A DNA stretch of 64,000 nt from JACKII01 sp963807085 (GTDB lineage: Bacteria; Pseudomonadota; Alphaproteobacteria; Bin95). A program made the translations under genes and the position numbers. The notes beneath the pieces were generated by a model. That model saw nothing but the letters and a program-made list of their open reading frames with translations, had not been told where the DNA came from and made no database searches. Positions 37,509 to 46,675 of this stretch are shown here, piece by piece (positions within the stretch are counted from its first letter, which is position 1; every line of letters begins with the position of its first letter). The stretch lies in the NCBI GenBank assembly GCA_963807085.1, contig CAWEBB010000020.1:62001-126000 (forward strand), given 5' to 3'.

Positions 37509-37535
37509 CCAAAACCGAGCCATAGAACCGGCGGG

Positions 37536-38057
37536 TTACCGCTTGGAGAACTGGAAGCTGCGTCGCGCTTTTGGCTTGCCGTATTTCTTGCGCTCCACGG
37601 TGCGGCTGTCGCGGGTCATGAAGCCGGCGGCCTTTAGCGGCGAGCGCAGGCCTGGCTCGTAGTTGACCAGCGCCCGGGAGAGACCATGGCGTACCGCGCC
37701 CGCCTGCCCCGATAGGCCGCCGCCCTTGACCGTACAGATGACGTCGAACTGGTCGCGCCGGTTCGAGGCATCGAAGGGCTGCACGATGATCTGGCGAAGC
37801 GTCGGGCGCGCGAAATATTCGTCGCTGGTCTTGCCGTTGACCGTGAACCGGCCGGCGCCGGGACGAACCCAGACCCGGGCGACCGCATCTTTGCGGCGGC
37901 CCGTGCCATAGGACCGGCCCTGGCTGTCGATAACGGGTTCGGCCTGGGGCTCGTCGCCCAGCGCGGCGATGGTGCCGTCCGCGGCGGCTGCCGCTTCCCC
38001 TTGGGAACGGCCCAGCGCGTCTTTCAGATCGGCCAGTGAGGTGCGTTCGTCTGCCAT
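37536..38057 (-). CDS. rpsI: 30S ribosomal protein S9
   Basis: S9 of 173 residues; its C-terminal tail reaches the ribosomal P site. An N-terminal extension of about 45 residues (SLADLKDALGRSQGEAAAAA and on) is usual in alphaproteobacteria. The core is SYGTGRRKDAVARVWVRPG, GGGLSGQAGAVRHGLSRALV and the tail GKPKARRSFQFSKR. Six bases after the rplM stop, in the conserved rplM-rpsI operon, with a strong terminator downstream. Confidence 0.98.
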   Translation of the reverse strand: MADERTSLADLKDALGRSQGEAAAAADGTIAALGDEPQAEPVIDSQGRSYGTGRRKDAVARVWVRPGAGRFTVNGKTSDEYFARPTLRQIIVQPFDASNRRDQFDVICTVKGGGLSGQAGAVRHGLSRALVNYEPGLRSPLKAAGFMTRDSRTVERKKYGKPKARRSFQFSKR

Positions 38058-38063
38058 GAGAGA

Positions 38064-38525
38064 CTAGTTCCTCGTGTTTTTTCTGTTCTGGGCAGCGAAG
38101 TCGATGGTTTCGGGCTGTTGGGCGGTGTGCGGATGGTCGGGGCCCGCATAGACATGCAGCTTGCCGATTATTTGACTGCCGAGCTTCGTCTTTGGCAGCA
38201 TCCGCTCAACGGCCTTTTCCACCAGGCGTTCCGGCTGCTTGCCGGTCAGGATCTGGTCCCAGGACCGTTCCTTGATGCCGCCCGGATAACCGGTGTGCCA
38301 GTAGAACTTCTTGTCCTGCCGCTTATTGCCGGTGATCGCGACTTTCTCCGCGTTCACGATGACGATATGGTCGCCGCAGTCGATGTGGGGCGTGTAAAGC
38401 GGTTTGTGCTTGCCGCGCAACCGCATGGCCACGGCCGAAGCGAGGCGACCCAGGACCAGGCCGTCCGCATCGATCACGTACCATTTCCGCTCTATATCGG
38501 CGGGCTTGGCCGAGTATGTGTTCAT
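38064..38525 (-). CDS. rplM: 50S ribosomal protein L13
   Basis: L13 of 153 residues, an early 50S assembly protein. TYSAKPADIERKWYVIDADG, LGRLASAVAMRLRGKHKPLY, ILTGKQPERLVEKAVERMLP and LHVYAGPDHPHTAQQPE are typical. It leads the rplM-rpsI operon. A 15-base tandem repeat lies just upstream of its start. Confidence 0.98.
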   Translation of the reverse strand: MNTYSAKPADIERKWYVIDADGLVLGRLASAVAMRLRGKHKPLYTPHIDCGDHIVIVNAEKVAITGNKRQDKKFYWHTGYPGGIKERSWDQILTGKQPERLVEKAVERMLPKTKLGSQIIGKLHVYAGPDHPHTAQQPETIDFAAQNRKNTRN

Positions 38526-38548
38526 GGTCTCGCTGATGTCTTGTCTGT

Positions 38549-38578
38549 GATGATAGTATTGCGGATGATAGTATTGCG
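38549..38578. repeat. two perfect 15-base tandem copies in the rplM leader
   Basis: GATGATAGTATTGCG occurs twice in a row without mismatch, 24-53 bases upstream of the rplM start. It falls where the 5' leader of the ribosomal protein mRNA should be. It may be a replication-slippage product or a leader element. Confidence 0.8.
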
Positions 38579-38633
38579 TGCGCCTGCCGGATGCGAGAAA
38601 CGCCGCTCGACCGGTCGTTGCGCGTGAGCCGGG

Positions 38634-38662
38634 CTTGTGACGGATTTCCGGAATCGTGTCAA
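38634..38662 (-). promoter_or_regulatory. possible rplM promoter
   Basis: TTGACA on the minus strand (38662-38657) is followed after 17 bases by CACAAG. The -35 is perfect and the -10 weak (three of six). It would start transcription about 105 bases before rplM. The rest of the 38526-38882 gap is AT-rich and should also hold the promoter of the divergent hydratase gene. Confidence 0.35.
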
Positions 38663-38882
38663 CAACTAAAATTTTCGGCGCTAAATCAGATAGATAAAAC
38701 TAGGTACTGAGGTATGATGATGGATTTTTCCGCGGCGGCGCCCCACCTTGTTTTGACCCGCTCGTTGAATTTGTGACTTCACATCTTGTTTTTTTTGGTT
38801 ATGCAAACGCCGAATCAGTGCTTGTTTGCACCTGTGCGGCGCCCGGAGCGCCTGCTTCGGGCCGCCCCTTAAGGAGGATTTG

Positions 38883-39678
38883 ATGGCTCTTCGCAATGAC
38901 GCCAACGATATCTTGTTGCGCGAAGATCTGGGCAGAGTTGCCGTTCTGACCCTGAACCGCCCCGAAGCGCGGAATGCCCTGTCGGAAGACATGCTGAATG
39001 CCCTGCAGATGGCGTTCGGTCGGAATTCGGGATAACACCGAAATCCATGTGGTCGTGTTGCGGGCGAACGGTCCCGGCTTTTGCGCGGGCCACGACATCC
39101 GCGAGGTCCTGGATAACCATGACCGGGACTATTACGACGCCCTGTTCGCCCGGTGCTCCAGAATGATGACCACGATCAAGGAACTGCCGGTTCCCGTGAT
39201 CGGCGCGGTGCAGGGCACGGCGATGGGCGCCGGCGCTCAACTGGTGGCCAACTGCGATCTGGTCGTCGCGTCTGACGAGGCGCGCTTTGCGACTCCCGGC
39301 GTGAATATCGGCCTCTGGTGTTCGACCCCCATGGTGGCGGTCTCGCGGTCCGTCGGCCAGAAGGCGGCCATGGAGATGCTGCTGACCGGCGACATGATCG
39401 ATGCAGAGACCGCGCTGCGCTTCGGTCTGGTCAATCGGGTCGTCCCGCACGAAGCGCTGATGGACGAAACCATGACGCTGGCGGAAAAGATCGCCTCACG
39501 CTCCCGCCTGGTGGTTGGGCTCGGCAAGGAAGCCTTCTACCGGCAGAGCGAAATGGAGCTCGCGGATGCCTATCGCTATGCCAGCGATGTCATGTCGCAC
39601 AACATGATGAAGGACGACGCGCTGGAAGGGTTGAATGCCTTCCTGGAAAAGCGCCAGCCGAGATGGTCTAACAGGTAG
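38883..39678 (+). CDS. enoyl-CoA hydratase-like protein, one frameshift
   Basis: A crotonase-fold protein of about 264 residues. The ATG at 38883 has AAGGAGG seven bases before it. LGRVAVLTLNRPEARNALSE is the start, and after a frame change near 39025 the sequence continues RDNTEIHVVVLRANGPGFCA. GHDIRE, VIGAVQGTAMGAGAQLVANC and the later GLWCSTPMVAVSRSVGQKAA follow. One catalytic Glu position appears replaced (LWCSTP), so it may be a decarboxylase or hydrolase. It is annotated in related genomes as enoyl-CoA hydratase. Confidence 0.86.
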
Positions 39679-39705
39679 GCCTTATTCTCGTAAATTCCCC
39701 TGAAC

Positions 39706-40507
39706 CTAATTACCCTTGAAGACCCTGGGCGCGCCTTCGCGGTAGGCGCGCACCGCCGCTGCTGCGTCTTCGGTCTTGGGCGCCGAGGATGTTCTGGTCG
39801 AAATCCATATGCATGACGGACCGGTCGAGCGCCGATGAGATGGCGTTGACGCTGCGCTTGATCATCTGGGCAGCGACAGGCGGCTGGCCGGCATAGTGTT
39901 CGGCCCATTCCCGAGCCTTGGCCATCAGGTCGCCCGTCTCCACCATTTCGTCCAGCACGCCCCAGTCGAGCAGGACCGGTCCGTGCACGTGCTCGCCGCC
40001 GATCACCAGCCGCTTGGCGCGGGCGGGTCCGACCAGATGCACGCAGAGCGGCAGGCTTTGCCACATCAGATTGATGCCGATCAGGATCTCAGGATATGAC
40101 ATGAAGCAATCCCGCGCGCCAATGCGGAAGTCCAGGGCCGTCGCGATGCAGGCGCCGCCGCCCATGGCGGCACCCTTCCAGGCGGCGATGGTGATCTGGT
40201 CCATGTCGAGCAAAGCCTGAATGCAGCGCTCGCCCATGCGCCGTCGGCGGCGGTGCAGGACCAGCGGCTGGCCTTCGGGACCGCCCCCGTCCAAATCGCG
40301 GGCACTCAAGTCGGCGCCGGAGCAGAAATGTTTGCCGGCGCCGGTGAAGATCACCACCCGTGTTTCGGCGTCGTCGCGGAAACTGTGGGCCGCGTGCTCG
40401 ATTTCGGCCAGGTGCCCGTAATGGACAGCGTTGGCGACCTCGGGCCGGTTGAAGGTGACGGTCGCGACGTGGCCTTCGCGGGCGACGGTGATGTATTGGT
40501 AGTCCAT
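39706..40507 (-). CDS. enoyl-CoA hydratase/isomerase family protein, one frameshift
   Basis: A 266-residue crotonase-fold protein, convergent with the previous hydratase. HVATVTFNRPEVANAVHYGH, the oxyanion loop GAGKHFCSGADLSARDLDGG and AAWKGAAMGGGACIATALDF are clear. Near 39784 the frame slips; one base over, the C-terminus reads AKTEDAAAAVRAYREGAPRV, ending FKGN and a TAG at 39706. The ATG at 40507 gives MDYQYITVAREGH. Substrate unknown. Confidence 0.87.
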
Positions 40508-40692
40508 GGTCAGGCATCCCTGCGGCGGTGGTGGGATGCATGCTAGTCGATCTGACCGCCTCCGATCACTCATTGATGCCGCCGCTGTCACATGCCGGCC
40601 GCAAACTGCTGCACCACCCCACCCTGCACGCAAACACCCACGGACCGGATTGGCTCACCGGGCCGGACACGGATCGATTAAATCCGGCGTGG

Positions 40693-41472
40693 TCAGATTT
40701 CCGCCGGCCGTTTGGCGGTCAGCATGTAGTTGATCACCGCCGGCCCTCGCGCCTGCCAGCCGTGCAACGGGTGCAGGTTCAGGCCGGTGACATCGGTAAC
40801 GGACAGTCCATTCTGCCGCAGGGGCGCGGCCAGTTCCGAGGGCTTGGCAAATTTGCGCCAGTCGTGAGTGCCGCGCGGCACCCAGCGCAGAACGTATTCT
40901 GCCGCGACCTTGCCGAACGCCAGCGACGCAGCGTTGCGGTTCAGGGTCGAGAGCACCAGCAGCCCCCCCGGCCTTACCAAACGGCAGACGGTGGCGAGAA
41001 AGCCCGCGGGACTATCCACATGTTCGACCACCTCCAGACAAATCACCAGGTCGAATGCCCGGCCGGCAGTGGCCAGGTTTTCAGCGCTTTCCAGGCGGTA
41101 TTCGAGGGTCAGATCCTGCCCTTCGGCGTGGGTGCGGGCTGCGGCGATGCCGTCTGCGACCAAGTCTATGCCCAGCACATGCCCGCCCATTCTGGCAAGC
41201 GGCTCCGTCGCGAGGCCGCCGCCGCAACCGATATCCAGGCAGGCAAGGTTGAAAAGGGGTTGGTCGGAGTTGCGCTGCTGAGAGCCATCGGGGCGGAAAT
41301 GGCGGACGGCCTGGTCTCGAATATAGCCGACGCGCGCCGGGTTGAGGCGGTGGAGCGGCGCGAACGGGCCGTCGGGGTCCCACCAGCGCCGCGCATGCCG
41401 CGCGAATTGCGTCAGTTCGGCGGCGTTGCCGCTCTGCGGCGCTGTATCAGCTTTAATGTTGGTTGTGCGCAT
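40693..41472 (-). CDS. ubiG: ubiquinone biosynthesis O-methyltransferase
   Basis: A 259-residue SAM methyltransferase that O-methylates two ubiquinone intermediates. ARRWWDPDGPFAPLHRLNPA near the start, the motif I LDIGCGGGLATEPLARMG, and ICLEVVEHVDSPAGFL are UbiG-specific. LRWVPRGTHDWRKFAKPSEL is the family C-terminal motif. The ATG at 41472 (MRTTNIKAD) is chosen; upstream frame is inside the lysC promoter region. Divergent from lysC, as in most alphaproteobacteria. Confidence 0.96.
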   Translation of the reverse strand: MRTTNIKADTAPQSGNAAELTQFARHARRWWDPDGPFAPLHRLNPARVGYIRDQAVRHFRPDGSQQRNSDQPLFNLACLDIGCGGGLATEPLARMGGHVLGIDLVADGIAAARTHAEGQDLTLEYRLESAENLATAGRAFDLVICLEVVEHVDSPAGFLATVCRLVRPGGLLVLSTLNRNAASLAFGKVAAEYVLRWVPRGTHDWRKFAKPSELAAPLRQNGLSVTDVTGLNLHPLHGWQARGPAVINYMLTAKRPAEI

Positions 41473-41561
41473 TGTTGGTTCCTTGAGGTCGCGCGAAAGC
41501 CTCACTATGCTCCGCGCCTCCATACCCTCAGTGTCGCTTTCGTTAGGGGACCCCGCAAGCC

Positions 41562-42782
41562 GTGGCCCGCATCGTACAAAAATTCGGTGGAACATCCGTT
41601 GCCGACCTGGATCGTATCCGCAATGCGGCGCAGCGCGTCAAACGCGCCTATGACGCCGGCGATCAGGTTGCCGTGGTGGTGTCCGCCATGGCGGGCGAAA
41701 CCAACCGGCTGGTCGGATTGGTTCAGCAGGCGTCGGCCCTGCATGACGCGCGCGAGTATGACAATGTCGTCGCCTCGGGCGAGCAGGTGACGTGTGGCCT
41801 CATGGCGATCGTGCTGCAAAGCATGGGCGTGCCGTCGCGCTCGTTCCTCGGCTGGCAAGTGCCCGTCAGGACAGACGACGGTCATGGCCGCGCCCGCATC
41901 GAGGAAATCGACCCGGCCAACCTGCTGCACCGCATGGAAAAAGGGATCGTGCCAGTGCTGGCGGGCTTTCAGGGCGTCACGGCAAGCGGCAGCATCACCA
42001 CGTTGGGCCGCGGCGGCTCCGACACATCGGCCGTCGCGCTGGCGGCAGCGTTGGAGGCGGCTCGCTGCGATATTTTTACCGATGTCGACGGCGTTTATAC
42101 CTGCGATCCCCGGATCGTCACCAAGGCGAAAAAGCTTGAACGCATCACCTATGAAGAGATGCTGGAGATGGCCTCCCAGGGCGCCAAGGTGCTGCAGACG
42201 CGGTCGGTCGAACTCGCCATGAACCATCGGGTGCGCGTGCAGGTTCTGTCGAGCTTTGTGGACGAGCCCGGGACGCTCGTCGTGGATGAGGAAGAAATTA
42301 TGGAGCACGCTGTCGTCAGCGGCATCGCCTACAATCGCGACGAGGCAAAGGTTACCCTGCGCCAGGTCTCGGACCGACCAGGCGTTGCCGCCGCCATTTT
42401 CGGGCCGCTGGCCGACGCCGGCATCAATGTCGATATGATTGTCCAGAACGTCTCTGCCGACGGGCTGACGACCGACATGACCTTTACGGTCGGCAAGTCA
42501 GATCTGGCGCGGGTCGACGCGTTGCTGAGCCCGAAGAAAGACGAGATCGGCTTTGCCGAAGTCATCAGCGATCCGGGCGTGGTCAAGGTCTCGATCATCG
42601 GCGTCGGCATGCGCAGTCACGCCGGCGTGGCGCAAAAAATGTTCGCGACGCTCGCCGAACGCGGAATCAACATCCAAGTCATCTCTACTTCCGAGATCAA
42701 GGTGAGCATTTTGATATCGGAAGAATATGCCGAACTGGCGCTGCGAGCACTGCACACGGCCTATGACCTGGACGCAGCCTGA
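41562..42782 (+). CDS. lysC: aspartate kinase
   Basis: A 406-residue aspartokinase, the first step to lysine, threonine and methionine. KFGGTSVADLDRIRNAA is the kinase N-terminus, GRGGSDTSAVALAAALEA and the substrate motif FTDVDGVYTCDPRI follow, and two ACT domains end it (VSDRPGVAAAIFGPLADAGI and MRSHAGVAQKMFATLAERGI), implying feedback control. It starts with GTG (41562), with AGGGGA about 10 bases upstream. No frame damage. Confidence 0.97.
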   Translation: MARIVQKFGGTSVADLDRIRNAAQRVKRAYDAGDQVAVVVSAMAGETNRLVGLVQQASALHDAREYDNVVASGEQVTCGLMAIVLQSMGVPSRSFLGWQVPVRTDDGHGRARIEEIDPANLLHRMEKGIVPVLAGFQGVTASGSITTLGRGGSDTSAVALAAALEAARCDIFTDVDGVYTCDPRIVTKAKKLERITYEEMLEMASQGAKVLQTRSVELAMNHRVRVQVLSSFVDEPGTLVVDEEEIMEHAVVSGIAYNRDEAKVTLRQVSDRPGVAAAIFGPLADAGINVDMIVQNVSADGLTTDMTFTVGKSDLARVDALLSPKKDEIGFAEVISDPGVVKVSIIGVGMRSHAGVAQKMFATLAERGINIQVISTSEIKVSILISEEYAELALRALHTAYDLDAA

Positions 42783-42799
42783 ACGAGAGGATTTGGCCT

Positions 42800-43837
42800 T
42801 TGACCAGCGACAGCCGGAGGGCGGCAGAGGCCATGCTTGAGCGGCTGTCGGCACGGGGCAACGCGTTTCTGGGTTCGAGCATACCGGTAATGGGCGGTGC
42901 GATGACTTGGGTGTCCGAGCGCAACCTCGTCGCCGCGATCAGCGATGCGGGCGGCTTCGGCGTGATTGCCTGCGGGGCGATGGAGCCTGACCGGCTGCGC
43001 AAAGAAATCCGGGCGACCCAAGCGCTGACCGATGCGCCGTTCGGCGTCAACCTGATCACCATGCATCCGGCGCTGGCGGACCTGATCGACGTTTGCCTTT
43101 CCGAGCATGTGAGCCATGTGGTGCTGGCGGGCGGCCTGCCGACGCGCGCTGCCATGCGCCGGGTGAAGGAAGGGGGGCCGAAACTGATGTGTTTCGCGCC
43201 GGCCCCGGTGGTGGCGCGCAAGCTGGTGCGCGACGGCGCCGACGCGCTGGTGATAGAAGGGTCGGAGGCGGGCGGCCATATAGGCCGGGTTTCGACCAAT
43301 GTTCTGGCCCAGGAAATCCTGCCACTGGGGCAGGACGTGCCCGTGTTCGTCGCGGGCGGCATCGGCCGGGGCGAAGCGATGCTTTGCTTCATGGAGATGG
43401 GGGCGGCCGGCTGCCAGTTGGGCACCCGGTTCGTTTGTGCGACCGAATCCATCGCGCACCCGGCCTTCAAACGGGCCTTTCTCAAGGGAGAGGCGAGAGA
43501 GGCCCAGCCGAGCGTTCAGGTTGATCCGAGCTTTCCCGTCATTCCCGTCCGGGCCCTGCAAAACCGGGCGACGGCACGATTTATCGAATTCCAGCAAGAG
43601 ACCATCGCCGCCGTGCGCGAAGGCAAACTGGAAACGAAAGAAGCGCAATTGAAGATCGAACATTTTTGGGCAGGGGCTCTGCGCCGGGCGGTGATCGACG
43701 GCGACGTGGAGAACGGATCGCTGATGGCCGGGCAAAGCGTCGGTATGGTCAAGCAGGAACAATCGGTTGCGGCGATTCTGACCGAGCTTCGCGATCAGGC
43801 TATGGCGGTATTGGAAGCGCGCGTGGCGGGCGGATAA
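42800..43837 (+). CDS. nitronate monooxygenase family flavoprotein
   Basis: A 345-residue FMN TIM-barrel protein. SSIPVMGGAMTWVSERNLVA is the N-terminal FMN motif, HVVLAGGLPTRAAMRRVKEG and the signature SEAGGHIG (catalytic His in AGGHIG) follow, then FVAGGIGRGEAMLCFMEMGA and GTRFVCATES. Oxidises nitronates, or may act as an enoyl-ACP reductase of the FabK kind; residues do not decide. A TTG at 42800 is the likeliest start (GAGAGG nine bases before); the next ATG (42833) would trim the N-terminus. Lies 17 bases after lysC. Confidence 0.87.
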   Translation: MTSDSRRAAEAMLERLSARGNAFLGSSIPVMGGAMTWVSERNLVAAISDAGGFGVIACGAMEPDRLRKEIRATQALTDAPFGVNLITMHPALADLIDVCLSEHVSHVVLAGGLPTRAAMRRVKEGGPKLMCFAPAPVVARKLVRDGADALVIEGSEAGGHIGRVSTNVLAQEILPLGQDVPVFVAGGIGRGEAMLCFMEMGAAGCQLGTRFVCATESIAHPAFKRAFLKGEAREAQPSVQVDPSFPVIPVRALQNRATARFIEFQQETIAAVREGKLETKEAQLKIEHFWAGALRRAVIDGDVENGSLMAGQSVGMVKQEQSVAAILTELRDQAMAVLEARVAGG

Positions 43838-43979
43838 GACAGCGTGCAAATCCGGGCGTTCGCGCTGTCCCGCCGGCCGGCCGCGCGTTGGCAGCGTTGA
43901 TCTCGGCCAATTCGCGGGTTAAAGAGTTTGTAACCTAGTGGGCCCAAAATACCTGCGGGTACTAACAAGGTTCGCGGTA

Positions 43980-43996
43980 ATGATAGGGATTATCAT
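43980..43996. promoter_or_regulatory. 17-base palindrome before rodZ
   Basis: ATGATA and TATCAT flank GGGAT, forming a perfect 6-5-6 inverted repeat directly upstream of the rodZ start region. It could be an operator or a leader hairpin; no known regulator motif is recognised. Confidence 0.3.
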
Positions 43997-43998
43997 CA

Positions 43999-45462
43999 TT
44001 GTCTTCCGAACGTTCTATGCTGCCCCTCAACGCTGAGCAGCAGCATAGTAATCCTGGAAAACAAGAATGCCAAGATTCTCTCGATCTGGTATTGGGCGGA
44101 TGGTTGGCTGCTGGCCGGACAGCTTGTGGATACAGCCTCGCAGAACTGTCGGATGCGTTGCGACTGCAGCCGTTTTACTTGGAAGCGCTGGAACGGGAAG
44201 ACCGCTCAAGCCTGCCGGCGCGGCCGTATGTCAGTGGCTATGTGCGCAGCTACGCTTTACGAGTGGGGCTGGATCCGCGGGAGGCGAACCTCCGCCTGCA
44301 GCATGTCTGGCCGCAGGAGGAGGAGGCGATCAACGCCGCCAAAGCGCTGCGGTTTTCCGAGTCACAGAAGGAGCGGCGCTTTAACGGGCGGGGATTGGCG
44401 ACCATCGCGGTCATTGCTTTAGTCGCGGGCTACGGGTTCTGGTATTCCGAAGCGGTGCGGGAGCAGGAGCCGGCCTCTCTGAGCCCGGTGGCGGAGTTGG
44501 AAGAGCCGCTCGACAGCGCGGACGCGGCGGCTCCCCCCGATCAGCAGCCCGACCCGGTGCCCGAAGTCGTGCTTGGCCCCTTGGCGCCAGTCCGTCTGCC
44601 GCATTTGCGTGCCGAGTATGTGCGGGGATTGTTTGACCAACCACCTTCTCGCCCGGCGGCCCGGCCCGGCCCCGCGTTCGAGCCCTTGCCCAATGGGCCG
44701 TTCCCGCGGCCTCGACCTGATACGGCGGTGGCCCAGGTCTGGACCCGGCTCTATGGCCACCCGAGCCAGGCGATCGACGATGCTCCGGCCGGGCATGGAG
44801 TTCCCGCAGGGCAAGGCGTTCTCGCGGAGCAGGGCGTTCCCGCAGCGCAAGGTGTTTTTGCGGCGCAAGACGGGAATCAGCCCGGCCACCATCGCCGGCT
44901 CGCATCGGGCGGCGGTTTGCCGGCCAAGACCGAACTCTCGGCCTACCTGCCCAAACTGCGGCTCCGGGATGATCTGGGGCCGCTAAATCCACAGCTTCCC
45001 GCGGTGATGGCTACCGCCTGGCGGCAAGAGCCGACCAGCGACGGCGTCGCCGCGGAGCCGGTACCGTACGGCCGCACCCAGGCGTTCGCTGCCGTCCCGC
45101 CCGGTGGGGATGCCGACCCCGCCGGCTCCACCGCCTCCGGCAAGCATGCAGATGCCGCCGCCACAAGCCCGCCCGCGCCGGACACGATCAGCCGCAAAGC
45201 CGAGATCATGTTGACGGCTGCCGGAGCGGCAAGCTGGATCGAGATACGGAATGGTGCCGGTGACGTGGTGCTCTCGCGCCTGTTGGAAGCCGGGCAGTCC
45301 GTCGCGGTGCCGGAAGAGCCCGGGCTGAAACTGACAACCGGCAACGCCGGTGCGCTGCTGATCACGGTCGATGGAGAGCGCGCGCCCGCGCTGGGCAAGA
45401 GCGGGGCCGTCGTGCGCGGCGTGCTATTGGAGCCGACGGTATTGCTGGATAGGCGTGGATAG
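43999..45462 (+). CDS. rodZ: RodZ-like HTH transmembrane protein
   Basis: A 487-residue protein like RodZ, which links the MreB cytoskeleton to the inner membrane. It has an HTH_25 helix-turn-helix (about 40-110: YSLAELSDALRLQPFYLEAL, LPARPYVSGYVRSYALRVGL), one membrane helix (LATIAVIALVAGYGFWYSEA, about 135-155) and a long Pro/Ala linker. A DUF4115 C-terminus follows (ASWIEIRNGAGDVVLSRLLE). The start is TTG at 43999 or ATG at 44017; neither has a strong ribosome site. The linker holds four hexapeptide repeats. ispG usually follows rodZ, but insertion sequences begin 98 bases later here. Confidence 0.85.
   Translation: MSSERSMLPLNAEQQHSNPGKQECQDSLDLVLGGWLAAGRTACGYSLAELSDALRLQPFYLEALEREDRSSLPARPYVSGYVRSYALRVGLDPREANLRLQHVWPQEEEAINAAKALRFSESQKERRFNGRGLATIAVIALVAGYGFWYSEAVREQEPASLSPVAELEEPLDSADAAAPPDQQPDPVPEVVLGPLAPVRLPHLRAEYVRGLFDQPPSRPAARPGPAFEPLPNGPFPRPRPDTAVAQVWTRLYGHPSQAIDDAPAGHGVPAGQGVLAEQGVPAAQGVFAAQDGNQPGHHRRLASGGGLPAKTELSAYLPKLRLRDDLGPLNPQLPAVMATAWRQEPTSDGVAAEPVPYGRTQAFAAVPPGGDADPAGSTASGKHADAAATSPPAPDTISRKAEIMLTAAGAASWIEIRNGAGDVVLSRLLEAGQSVAVPEEPGLKLTTGNAGALLITVDGERAPALGKSGAVVRGVLLEPTVLLDRRG
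44791..44862 (+). repeat. four 18-base repeats in the RodZ linker
   Basis: Four imperfect 18-base units encode GHGVPA, GQGVLA, EQGVPA and AQGVFA, followed by a diverging AQDGNQ. They lie in the proline-rich periplasmic linker. The third position bases vary more than the residues, so selection may keep the hexapeptide. Confidence 0.75.
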
Positions 45463-45667
45463 CAGGCTGCCAGCGGTATCACGCCAACGGCGGTAGTACC
45501 GATGACATGCGTAAAGAGAAGACCTGCCCGTCCGCGCTGCTTCACGCTGAGTTGGCTATCCGCATTAACCTATCCGCTTCTCCGCCATCGTGCTTATGGG
45601 ATGGTCCGCCCCTCTCCGGAGCAATCGTTTAGAATGCTTCTGTTTCGAGCGAGAGAGGAACGCAGCG

Positions 45668-46491
45668 ATGTCGATATCTGTGCTTGGAATTGATCTTGGC
45701 AAGAATGTTTGCAGCCTCGTCGGGTTGGATAAGGCAGGCGCTGTCGTCATGGGCCGGCGCCTTCGACGTGATGGCGTTGTGGAGTTAGTCGGCAAGCTCC
45801 CAGCCTGTATCGTGGCGATGGAAGCATGCTGCGGGGCGCACCATCTTGGGCGCGAGCTTGAGGCCGCGGGCCACACGATCCACCTGATGTCGCCGGAATA
45901 TGTTCGGCCCTGTGGGAAAGCAAACAAGAACGACGACCGGGACGCCGAGGCGATCGCGGAAGCGGCGACGCGCCCGACGATGCGCTTTGTGCCGGTCAAG
46001 AGCGAGGTGCAGTCGGACATCCAAGCTTTGCATCGCGCGTGCTCGAGATTGGTGGCAGAGCGCACGGCGCTGATCAACCATTTGCGTGCTCTGCTACTGG
46101 AGCGCGGCATCTTGGTGGCGCAAGGGCGTCGCAAGCTGGAGAACGCCTTGACAGTCTTCGCCGACGAGGATGACCCTCGGTTGTCGCCGCGCATACGGCT
46201 TTTGGTAGAGGAATTACGCGCCGAATGGCGCGGGCTCAACGGATCGCCGCTTTCGATGCGGAGTTCGCGGCAATGGCGCGCGAGGATGAAGCGGCCCGTC
46301 GGCTTGCAACAATCCCAGGGATCGGCGTCATCAACGCCACTGCGCTGATGGCGGCAGTCGGCGATGGTCGCAGCTTCAGACGTGGGCGCGACCTTGCCGC
46401 CTGGCTGGGGCTGACGCCGCGGCAGGTGACCATCGGAGGCAAGCCGCGACTGCTCGGCATATCCAAGCGCGGCAACCGCTATCTGCGAGCG
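45668..46491 (+). pseudogene. IS110-family transposase, frameshifted and cut short
   Basis: A DEDD-type transposase of the IS110/IS1111 family. VLGIDLGKNVCSLVGLDKAG, IVAMEACCGAHHLGRELEAA, and KNDDRDAEAIAEAATRPTMR give the N-terminal domain. Near 46235 the frame changes, then AAFDAEFAAMAREDEAARRL, IPGIGVINATALMAAVGDG and DLAAWLGLTPRQVTIGGKPR give the transposase_20 domain. It stops at KRGNRYLRA, where TGTCAATCAGCGCTGAACTC (an IS21-like end) begins at 46492. About 60 C-terminal residues are missing. Confidence 0.85.
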
Positions 46492-46560
46492 TGTCAATCA
46501 GCGCTGAACTCTGACCCCCAATCGGCGCGCAATTTTGACCCCTTGTCGGTGAACTGATCG
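46492..46560. mobile_element. terminus of an IS21-like element
   Basis: The sequence TGTCAATCAGCGCTGAACTC begins the stretch, with two direct TGACCCC motifs (CTCTGACCCCC and TTTTGACCCC) separated by CAATCGGCGCG. Repeated TGACCCC boxes behind a TGTCA end are typical of IS21-family termini. No istA or istB gene remains, so this is a relic that cut the IS110 gene. Confidence 0.45.
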
Positions 46561-46589
46561 ACGGCCCGTTTCTCGCGCAGGTGGTGCAG

Positions 46590-46648
46590 GGAGAGGGGCC
46601 TGGCGACGTGCAGTCACCAACGAACGGAGCGGCGCCAGGCCCCTCTCC
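46590..46648. repeat. perfect 16-base inverted repeat
   Basis: GGAGAGGGGCCTGGCG and its exact complement CGCCAGGCCCCTCTCC are separated by 27 bases. It lies between the IS21-like end and the IS481 left end and could form a very stable hairpin. Origin unknown. Confidence 0.85.
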
Positions 46649-46675
46649 TGTCAGTTCCGGTTGCGAATGCGCCAG

